The notes beneath the pieces are model-generated. The model was not told the origin of the DNA. It saw nothing but the letters and a program-made list of their open reading frames with translations, and made no database searches. A stretch of 57,127 nucleotides of DNA. Origin: an uncultured Myxococcales bacterium (GTDB lineage Bacteria; Myxococcota_A; UBA9042). The position numbers were made by a program, and so were the translations under genes. Location: positions 1 through 57,127 of the forward strand of contig CAIYWC010000066.1 in assembly GCA_903929795.1 (NCBI GenBank), written 5' to 3'. Positions 44,087 to 53,000 of this stretch are shown here, one piece after another; position 1 is the first letter of the stretch; every line of letters starts with the position of its first letter.

Positions 44087-45571
44087 ATGCGGCCCGAATG
44101 CGCGGTCGCGAATGGACCGCAGTGTGTGACCGTGCCGGACTTGAAGCTGCTGCCTGCGAAGTCCCATCGTCTGGGCCTGCCGATTCTGGTGCTGGGCTTG
44201 ATTTTCCTTGCGGATTCCCTGCACGCGACCCACCTGACGCCGGCGCTTCTGTATCCCCTGGCGGTGCTGCTGACCATCGGCGTCGAGAGCCAAAAGACGC
44301 CGCGCCACATCGCTGCGCTCGCGACGCTCCTGGTCGTCGTGGGCCGCCTGTTGCCGCGGCAGGAGCTGCTGCCAACCATCGACCTGACCAACCGCGTGAT
44401 CAGCATCGCCGCGCTGTGGACGACGGCGGCCATCGTGCGGCACCTCGGACAGTTCCAGCGGCAGTTGCACGAAGAAGAGGCGATCATTCGCGCGGTTGAA
44501 GCGCAGCGCGTGCAGTCGGACGAGCGCCTGGAGATGTCGCTGCATGAGCTGCGCGACCTGAAGCTGGCGATCGACCAGTCGTCGATCGTGTCGATCACCG
44601 ACCTGTGGGGCAAGATCGTCTACGTGAACGAAAAGTTCTGTCAAATCACAGGCTTTTCGCGCGACGAGCTGATCGGCAAGGATCACCGCCTCATCAACTC
44701 GGGGCTGCATCCCAAGGCGTTTTTCGCGACGCTGTGGCAGACCATCAGCCGCGGCGAGACCTGGCGCGGGGAAGTGCGCAACCGCGACAAGACGGGCAAG
44801 TTTTGGTGGGCAGACTCGACCGTTGTGCCGCTGCTGGACGCCGCCAACGAGCCCAAGCAATATGTCGCGATTCGCGCCGACATCACCGCCCGCAAGCACG
44901 CGGAGGACCAGCTGCGCGAACAGGCCTCGCTCGCGCGGCTGGGCGAGATGGCGTCGGTCGTGGCGCATGAGGTGCGCAACCCGCTGGCCGGGGTCTCGGG
45001 CGCGCTGCAAATCCTGCGCGGGCGGATGGGCTCGGAGACGGAGGAGCGCGCCATCATCTGCGACGTGCTGGAGCGCGTTGACCAGCTCAACAGCACGCTG
45101 ACCGACCTGCTGCTCTACGCCCGGCCGCAGTTGATGCGCAAGGTGCCGTCCAACGTGTTCACGCTGCTGGAGGACGTCGCGGCTTCGACGCGCGCCGATC
45201 CGCGCTTTGACGGCATCGCGGTCACGGCGGAGGGCGCCAACGCCGTCTGCACGGTGGACCCGGACCTCATCCGCGGCGCGCTGCTCAACCTGGCGCTGAA
45301 CGCGGCGCAGGCGTTGAAGGGTACCGGCCACATCCGCCTGAGCCTGATCGACGCAGAGCGGGGCTGCAGCATCACGGTCGCGGACGACGGCCCGGGGATT
45401 GACCGCAAGGTGCTCGGGCAAATTTTCGAGCCGTTCTTCACCACCAAGTCGCGCGGAACCGGTCTGGGCCTGTCGATCGTCAAGCGCGTCATCGAGCAGC
45501 ACGGCGGCGAAATCACCATCGAGTGCCCGCCCGCAGGCGGTACCGTCGTGCGCATCGCGTTCGCGCGGTAG
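44087..45571 (+). CDS. PAS-domain sensor histidine kinase, NtrB-like
   Basis: 494 residues from ATG 44087 (a G-run 8 nt upstream); GTG 44060, 44126 and 44132 are in-frame alternatives. Two or three membrane segments (about 27-110) are followed by a coiled coil, then a PAS domain (IDQSSIVSITDLWGKIVYVNE to about residue 280). The HisKA box AHEVRNPLAGVSGALQ contains the phosphorylated His; the ATP domain has NLALNAAQAL (N box), DDGPGID (G1), FEPFFTT (F box) and GTGLGLSI (G2). Likely phosphorylates the divergent response regulators. The membrane region is short and has no large periplasmic sensor, so the PAS domain may sense a cytoplasmic cue. Confidence 0.92.
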   Translation: MRPECAVANGPQCVTVPDLKLLPAKSHRLGLPILVLGLIFLADSLHATHLTPALLYPLAVLLTIGVESQKTPRHIAALATLLVVVGRLLPRQELLPTIDLTNRVISIAALWTTAAIVRHLGQFQRQLHEEEAIIRAVEAQRVQSDERLEMSLHELRDLKLAIDQSSIVSITDLWGKIVYVNEKFCQITGFSRDELIGKDHRLINSGLHPKAFFATLWQTISRGETWRGEVRNRDKTGKFWWADSTVVPLLDAANEPKQYVAIRADITARKHAEDQLREQASLARLGEMASVVAHEVRNPLAGVSGALQILRGRMGSETEERAIICDVLERVDQLNSTLTDLLLYARPQLMRKVPSNVFTLLEDVAASTRADPRFDGIAVTAEGANAVCTVDPDLIRGALLNLALNAAQALKGTGHIRLSLIDAERGCSITVADDGPGIDRKVLGQIFEPFFTTKSRGTGLGLSIVKRVIEQHGGEITIECPPAGGTVVRIAFAR

Positions 45572-45576
45572 TCGGT

Positions 45577-46554
45577 TCACGGAGCGCTCATCCGCGCGCC
45601 CATCGCTTCGCGCTGCTGTGGCTGGCCGGCGGGCAGCGTCAAGATCGTCGTGCGGCGCCGCGCCTCAAGGAAGTGTTCCAGCCGCTCGGGCGTGCCCAGA
45701 TCCGTCCAGCCGCAGGGCTCGGTCGGCGCGACCCACAGCCAGTCGGGCACGCGCTCCAAAATATCCCGGGAAAAATCGACGGTCGGCAGCAGATCGTAGA
45801 ACGCCGTCAGGTGCTCGTCCTCGAAACCGCGCGCGCTGTGCAGCTGCGCCAGCGTCAGCGCGAACAGCAGCGGCTGCGCGCGGGCGATCAGCGCGAGCAG
45901 CGCGTCCAGCCGCGACGCGACGACGAAGCTCGACCACAGCGCACCGAGGTCGCGCAGCCGCACCGCCACCTCGGGCGTCGGCTTTTCGACGAACCGCACC
46001 ACGCGGTACATGGTGCCGTCGTGGTGCAGCGCCGCGCCGGGGACGATCCAGCCATAGCTGTCGTCCGGACTGTCGGGCTCCATGCCCAGCATCACGACCC
46101 GGCCCTGGCGCGCCTCGTCCAGACAGCGCCGCAACCGCCAGCGAAACAGCGACTCGTCCAGGATGCCGTGGTCGGCGGGCACCATAACGACGACCGCGTC
46201 GGGATCGGTCAAGCGAATGTGCATCAGCGCGAGCAGCACGCCCATGGCCGTACCGCGATCCGCCGGCTGGCGCAGAATGTGCTCGTCCAGCAAGTCGTGG
46301 CGCTGCTTGCGCCAGTGCTCTTCGTGCTGCGCTGCGACCACGAGCACGGTCCGGTCCGCCCGGACCAGCGGCGCCATGCGGTCCAGCGTCGACTCCAGCA
46401 AGGAGCGATTGCCCCACAGCGTGCAGTACTGCTTGGGAACCACCACCCCATCGTCGCGCCGTGTTCGCGTCGCCAGCCGGGAGCCCACGCCGCCCGCCAG
46501 AACGACTGCCCACACATCGTGCATCTTTCCCGTCTGACTCCGCGCCTGATGCAT
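45577..46554 (-). CDS. Mannose-1-phosphate guanylyltransferase-like sugar nucleotidyltransferase
   Basis: 325 residues from ATG 46554, with GGGGG 4-5 nt upstream; ATG ten codons later is possible. The nucleotide-binding start AVVLAGGVGSRL (16-27), the PKQYC segment, VPADHGI and RFVEKPTPE fit the mannose-1-phosphate guanylyltransferase/nucleotidyl-transferase fold. It ends LTLPAGQPQQREAMG. It would make GDP-mannose, or a related NDP-sugar, for glycan synthesis. It lacks the C-terminal isomerase domain of bifunctional ManC. Divergent from the Ig-module lipoprotein gene. Confidence 0.82.
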   Translation of the reverse strand: MHQARSQTGKMHDVWAVVLAGGVGSRLATRTRRDDGVVVPKQYCTLWGNRSLLESTLDRMAPLVRADRTVLVVAAQHEEHWRKQRHDLLDEHILRQPADRGTAMGVLLALMHIRLTDPDAVVVMVPADHGILDESLFRWRLRRCLDEARQGRVVMLGMEPDSPDDSYGWIVPGAALHHDGTMYRVVRFVEKPTPEVAVRLRDLGALWSSFVVASRLDALLALIARAQPLLFALTLAQLHSARGFEDEHLTAFYDLLPTVDFSRDILERVPDWLWVAPTEPCGWTDLGTPERLEHFLEARRRTTILTLPAGQPQQREAMGARMSAP

Positions 46555-46735
46555 GTTTCCCCCACCTGAATGGCGCGAAGTCCAGAAAGCGCGCCGCTCG
46601 GCTGCGATCCACGATTCGTGCCAAGTTCCAAAGAATCTGAACATGCTGATTCCGCGGAGAAATCCCCTGGACGACCGGGGCGTCACCGCGCTCCAGTGGG
46701 GAAATGTCCACAGCGGTCTCGCAAGAATCCCCGAA

Positions 46736-46751
46736 CGCGTGATCTCACGCG
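46736..46751. promoter_or_regulatory. Palindrome, candidate upstream activator site 1
   Basis: CGCGTGA (46736-46742) / TCACGCG (46745-46751) with a 2-bp spacer, perfect on 7 pairs. Its centre lies about 176 bp before the predicted sigma-54 start site, the usual range for an NtrC-type activator site. Confidence 0.45.
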
Positions 46752-46830
46752 GCCGCGTCTTCACAAGCCGACATTTTTCCCCAATCGGCCGCGGAGAATT
46801 CCCGTCGCGGCGGACCGCGAGCGGGAGTCT

Positions 46831-46846
46831 CGCGGCTGGTCACGCG
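46831..46846. promoter_or_regulatory. Degenerate palindrome, candidate upstream activator site 2
   Basis: CGCG (46831-46834) then TCACGCG (46840-46846), the same length and right half as site 1, with 11 of 16 positions equal. The centres of the two sites are 95 bp apart, close to nine helical turns, and this one is about 81 bp before the predicted start site. Confidence 0.35.
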
Positions 46847-46894
46847 CGAAAATCTGCTGGGAGCATAGGCTTTTTTTTGCGAGCGGCGCCAGTC

Positions 46895-46908
46895 GGCACG
46901 GCCTTTGC
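46895..46908 (+). promoter_or_regulatory. Sigma-54 promoter of the Ig-module lipoprotein gene
   Basis: CGGCACG-GCCT-TTGCA: the -24 GG (46895-46896) and -12 GC (46907-46908) are separated by exactly ten bases and match the TGGCACG-N4-TTGCW consensus at all but the first T. The predicted start site is about 46920, which gives a leader of about 94 nt. Confidence 0.6.
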
Positions 46909-47013
46909 AAAGTCGCTTCCCGCCGCGCAGTGCGCGCAGAGTAGTGATGCCGTTGCTGCTTCCGCCTGTTTGGAAGTTGGCTTTTCTGTTTGTTTTTTGC
47001 TCCGGAGGCCGTC

Positions 47014-50000
47014 ATGTTTGGTTCCAAGAAACAACTCCTGCGCCGCGTGACGTTGGCGCTGATGTTGCTCGTGCCGCTCGGGCTGCAATCGTGCGGTACC
47101 AGCAACACGACCGCGGCGACCCAAATCGTGGCGATCCGGTTGACGCCGGACCACGCGACGTTGCATCCGGGAGCCAAGCAAACCTATGGCATTCAACAGG
47201 TTTGGAACGACGGCACCGAGAGCGCTGGCACCGCTGCGGATGCCGTTTGGACCTCCAGCGACTTGAGCGTCGCCACCGTGAGCACAGCCGGCCAAGCGTC
47301 CGCGCTGAAGGTGGGCATGGCGACGGTTACCGCGACGCTCCAGGGCATGTCCGCGACCTCCACGCTGCAGGTGACAGCGCGGCAAATCCTCGCGGTGCAT
47401 GTCACGCCGACGCTGGCGTCGCTGGCCGTGGGCGGCCATCAGCAGCTGCAGACGACAGCTGTGTATGACGACGGTTCCTCCGGCGACGTGACGGGCCAGG
47501 CGACCTGGACGAGCAGCGACAACAGCATCGTGGCGATCGACGCGACCGGGCTCGCGACCGCGATCAAGGGCGGTCAGGCCACGCTGACGGCGACTGTCGG
47601 CACGTTGACGGACGTGGCCGCCATCACGGTGACCCAGCGCAGCATGGTGGCGCTGGTCCTGGAGCCGGCAAAGCAGGACGTCACGGTGGCTGGAATGGTG
47701 CAGATCAATGCGTTTGCGATCTATGACTTGGGCCCGCAGGTGGACGTGACGACGCAGGCCACGTGGAAATCGCTGAACGCGGACATCGCGACGGTGAACG
47801 CGTCGGGTCAGGTGACCGGTCTGAAGGAAGGCGCGGCGACCATCACCGCGTCGCTGGCCGGCATCGACGCGAGCAGCGCAATCAACGTGAAAGCCAAGCA
47901 GCTCATGGCGTTGCAAGTGACGCCGGCGCTGGCGACGGTCGCGATTGGCGGCAAGCAAGCGTTCCTCGCGACCGGCAACTACGACAACGGCACGACCGAC
48001 GACTTGACGGCGCAGGTGCAGTGGACCTCGTCCGACCCCGGGTCCGTGTCGATCGACGCGACCGGGCTTGCCACGGGCTTGGCGGGCGGAAAAGCCGCAG
48101 TCATTCACGCAGCTTATGGCGGCAAGGACGGAACCGCGTCCTTGGTCGTTTCCGCTGCGACGGTCTCCGCCATCGCGCTGACGCCGGCCAACGCCATGCT
48201 CGCCAAGGGCCAGATGCAGGAGTTCCAGGCGACGGCGTCCATGACCGACGGGACGCAGCTGGACGTGACGCTGCAGGCGACTTGGACCTCGACCGCGCCG
48301 GCGATCGCGACCGTGAACGCCCAGGGCCACGCAACGGGCGTCGCCAAGGGCAGCTGCGCAATCCACGCCACGTTGAACGGCATCACCGGCAGCGCGGCGC
48401 TCAACGTCTCGGACGCGACGGTGACCAGCGTGCAGATCGCGCCGTCGATGACGACGTCGTTCGTCGGCGGCCCGGTCATCGGCTTCAGCGCGATCGCCAG
48501 CTACAGCGACGCGACCTACGCCGTCGTGACCACGCAGGTCACGTGGCAGAGCTCCGACCCCACGGTCGCGACCGTCAACGCGCAGGGCAAAGCCACGCCG
48601 ATCAAGCAAGGTAGTGTGCAAATCAGCGCCGCGTATCAAGGCGTGATCTCGAACTTTGGGCTGATCGCCGTCGGCCCGGCGGTGGTGTCCGGGCTGGTGG
48701 TCATGCCGGCGACCGCGACGCTCGCGAAGGGCACCAGCGTGGCGCTCAAGGCGGTCGCGACGTTGAGCGATGGCACGTCGATCGACCTGACCTCCGCGGT
48801 GGCCTGGCAGTCTTCCGATCTGACGGTCGCGACGGTGACGGCGAACGGGCTTGTGACCGGCCTCAAGGCGGGCACCGCGATGCTGACCGCGACGTTCCAA
48901 GGCAAGACCGCGTCCTCGGCGCTGACCGTCTCGCCCGCGACGCTGCAGAGCTTGGCCATCAGCCCGACTTCCGGTCCGCCGCTGCAGATCGGCGCAAGCC
49001 GCCAGTTCACGGTGAGCGGCACGTACAGCGACAGCAGCGTGCAGGATTTGACCAACGCAGTAGTGTGGTCATCGAGCGACCCGGCCAAGCTGGCGGTCTC
49101 CAACGCGGTGAGCAGCCATGGCTTGGCGACCGCGCTGACGGCCGGCAACGTGACGGTGTCCGCCGCGCTGGGGACGATCGCGGCAACGGCGGTGCCCGTG
49201 ATTGTACAGGCAAAATCGCTGGTTGCAATTCAAGTGACCCCGGCGCTGGCGACCGTCGCGATCAATGGCACCCAGGCGTTTGTGGCAATGGCCAATTTTG
49301 ACGACGGCTCGAACCTCGACGTGACGCATCTGGCGACCTGGACGGCGTCGGACACGTCCGCAGTGGCGATCGACACCAACGGCGTGGCCCGCGGGCTGGT
49401 CGGCGGCAAAACTGTGCTGATTCAAGCGGTTTACCAAGCCAAGCAAGGCTCGGCTTCGCTGGTTGTCTCGGCCGCGACGGTCGCGAGCATCGCGCTGAAT
49501 CCGGCGCAGGCGTCGCTGGCGAAAGGCCAAGGCCAGGTGTTCCAGGCGACGGCGACGATGACGGACGGCGCGCTGCTGGACGTCACGACGCAGGCGACTT
49601 GGACGTCGAGCGACAACGCGATGGCAACGGTTGACGAAGTGGGCCACGTGCTCGGCGTCGGCGTCGGAAAGCCAAGTATTACCGCGACATTTGGCGGCAA
49701 GAGCGGGTCGGCTTTCGTCACCGTGACGGACGCGGTCGTCACCGGCGTGCAGGTCACGCCGGGCGCGGGGAACACGTTCATCGGCGGCCCGGCGGTCGCG
49801 TTCACCGCCACCGCGAGCTTCAGCGATTTGACATCCGCGGTCGTGACGACGCAGGCCTCCTGGCAGAGTTCCGCGCCGGCGATCGCCACGGTTGACGCGC
49901 AGGGCAAGGCCACCGCGCTGACGACTGGCTTTACGCAGGTCACGGCGACCTACCAGGGCATGACCTCGGCGCCGGCGACGCTGTCGGTCGGGCCGGCGGC

Positions 50001-53000
50001 CGTCGTGTCGCTGGAAGTGCTGCCCGCGGCGGCATCGATCGCCAAAGGCACCAATCAGGTCTTCCAGGCGCTGGCGACGCTGAGCGACGGCAACAAGGTC
50101 GACATGAGCTCGGCGGTGAGCTGGCAGTCGTCCAACCTCGGGCTGGCGACAATCTCGTCAGTCGGCGTCGCGTCGGGCCTGCTGCCCGGTGCCGTGACGC
50201 TGACCGCGACATTCCAGGGCAAATACGCCACTTCGACGCTGACGGTGACGCCCGCGACGCTGACGAGCCTGGACATCGCCCCGGCCGTCGCGTCGGCGCT
50301 GCCGCTGAACGCCACGCGCCAGTACAAGGCGATCGGCACCTACAGCGACAAGACCACGCAGGATGTGACCGAGCAAGTGATTTGGCAGACGAGCAACGCC
50401 AGCCAGCTGGCCGTCTCCAACGCCAGCGGTAGCCGCGGCTTGGTCACCGCGCTCGCAGCCGGCACGCCGACCTTGTGGTGTTCCGCGGGCAACATCGTGG
50501 CGCCTTCGGTGCAGATCACGATCAACACAAGCATCATCCTCTCGTCCATCACGTTGTGGCCGTCCAACGCGACGCTCGTCGCCGGCCAGGCCCAGCGCTT
50601 TGTCGCAACCGGCCACTACAGCGATGGCAGCGCGTTCGATGTGACCGCGAGCGCGATTTGGGACGTTGTCGACGCGAATGACGCCGCCATCGCCGGCTTT
50701 GCGAGCGTGTCCGGCGGCCTCGTCGCCGCGCTGCAATCCACCGCCAACGTGCCCGGCGGCCAGGTCCGCATCAAAGCGCACATCGGCAGCGTCTCGACCT
50801 ACGCGTCGCTGGTCATCAAGGCCAGCGTCATCACCGGCATGACGGTCACGTGCGACGCTCCGCTCAGCTGCCTGCCCAGCGGGATCGGCTATCAGGTCAG
50901 CTGCGTCGCGACCGCCAACTTCGACGACAACACGACTGGCGACGTCACCACGACCGCGAGCTGGTCCTCCAGCGCCACCGGTGTCGCCACGACGCCCGTG
51001 CTCGCCGACGGCCGCGCTTGGACGACGATTGTCGGCAACGGCCCGGCGGTCATCACCGCAGCCCAGGGCGGCCAGACGTCGGTGGCATCGGCTGCATCCA
51101 CGCTCGGCGGCGCGGCGCTCAACTTGAACGCGATCACCGTCGGCCCGCCGACCACGTCGCGCGCCAAGGGATTTACCCAGCAATATCAGGCATCCGGCCT
51201 CTTCACAGGCGGCGGTTGCGACCCGGCGACGCGCGACCTCACGCGGCTGGTCACGTGGACCAGCAGCATTCCCGCCGTCGCGCCGATCAGCAACGCGCCC
51301 GGCAGCAAAGGCCTCGCCTCGGCCGCGACGCCCGGCACGACGACCATCGCCGCGACGCTCGGCCTCATCTCGGGCTCCGCTCAGCTCGTCGTCTCCGCGG
51401 CGTGCCTCGGCACGGTGCGCATCGAGCAGGTCAACCCGACCTGGCCGACCCAGGTGCAGGTGCCGCTGACCGTCGTCGGCTACTACTCCGACGCGCCGCT
51501 GACGCCCGCGCAGCTGCAGCCGGGGACCATCGGCGCGTGGTCGTCCAACAACGTGAATCCGGCGACGTGGATGCTGTCGATCGGCACGACTTCCCCGGGC
51601 GCGGTCACGTTCTCCGTGCTGACCGGCGCCTGCAGCGAAGCGGTGACGGACACGACGACGGTGACGGTCGACCCAGCCGCGCTCCCGAGCGCGCTTGTGT
51701 TGGCGCCCGCGACTGCCCAAATCACCAAGGGCGCGTATCAGGACTTCAGCGCGACCGCAACGTACGAGACTTATGGCACATTCAACGTGTCCGCGTACTC
51801 CGGCTGGAGCGTCGCGCCGCAGATCGGCCTGAGCTGGGGTCAGCAAGCCGCGGGCCTGCTGGAGCGGTTCCAACACCAGGGCACGACTTCGGGCGTGACG
51901 ACCGTGGCGGCTGCGTACAAGAATCGCACCGCGACGGCGAGCCTGCAGGTCAGCGGTTCCACGGTGAGCAAGGTTGAAATCATTGAGGTTCAGCCGGCAA
52001 TTCCGCAGCTGGGCATCCCGATCGGCCTGAACCTGCGTTTTCGCGCACGCGTGACCTGGTCAGACGGCTCGTATGCCGACAATCCGTCCGGGCTGGCGTT
52101 CTTCAGCTCCGATCCGGCCAAGCTGGGCATCATTTCCGGCAACCTGGCGACGACGCTGGCGCCATCCGCGGGCACGGATCCGACAGTGACGGCGACGTAC
52201 GGTGCCCAGTCGAGCATCGCGCTTCCGGTGAAGATCTCGACGGCGACGCTGGTCGACCTGCAGTTCAGCAGCCCCAGCGGCGGCAACATGCCGCGCAACG
52301 CAGCGATGCCGCTGACCGTCACCGGCATCTACAGCGACGGCTCCAGCTTTGACGTGTCGGCGCTCGTGACCGCTGGGAGCGGCAACGCGTCCGTGGTGCA
52401 AGTGGCGATCGCCATGACCGGCGTGACCCTAACGTCGTTCTCCACCACGACGACGCAGCCGGTGAAGATTACGTTCATGAAGGACATGATCTCGCGGGAC
52501 TTTGCCATTTCCGTCAACGGCGCGTGCCTTGCGGCGCTGAGCCTGGCGCCGGCGGTCGGCTCAATGGCGATTGGCCAGCAAGTGGACTTCATCGCCAAGG
52601 CGACCGACACGGGCGGCAACACGCTGAACGTCTCGCAATTGCTGGGGATTTCGTGGTCGGACAGCAACGCCACCTTGCTCAACCTCGGCAACGTCACTGG
52701 CCCGGCGCGCCGCTACCGCGCGCTCGCCAAGGGCACGAGCCCGCTCACCGCGAGCTTCACCAGCCAGGGGGTGTGCGCGGGCGGCGTGGTGACCAGCCAT
52801 ACGCTGACGACGACCGCGACGGTCAACGTGACCGATGCCACGCCGGTCTCCGTGCAGATCCTGCCGCAGCCGACCAACGGCCAGACAGCGCGGCGCGTGC
52901 CGGTGGGCCAGACGGTGCAGTTCCACGCGATGGCGACGCTGACCGACGGCTCCGTGGTGGACGTCTCCAGCGGCTACGGCACGATGTGGAGCACGCAGAA

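Larger units (their letters stand above)
46555..47013. other. Long divergent spacer with sigma-54 promoter and palindromes
   Basis: 459 bp between the nucleotidyltransferase and the Ig-module lipoprotein genes. It holds a sigma-54-type promoter (46895-46908), a T8 tract (46871-46878) just upstream of it, and two related palindromic sites (46736-46751, 46831-46846). Near 46609-46622, a minus-strand TTGGCACG is followed by GG instead of GC at the -12 position, so it was not called. No gene was seen. Confidence 0.6.

Noticed and set aside
46609..46622. Minus-strand TTGGCACG as a sigma-54 promoter for the nucleotidyltransferase gene
   Set aside because: The -12 position reads GG instead of GC.
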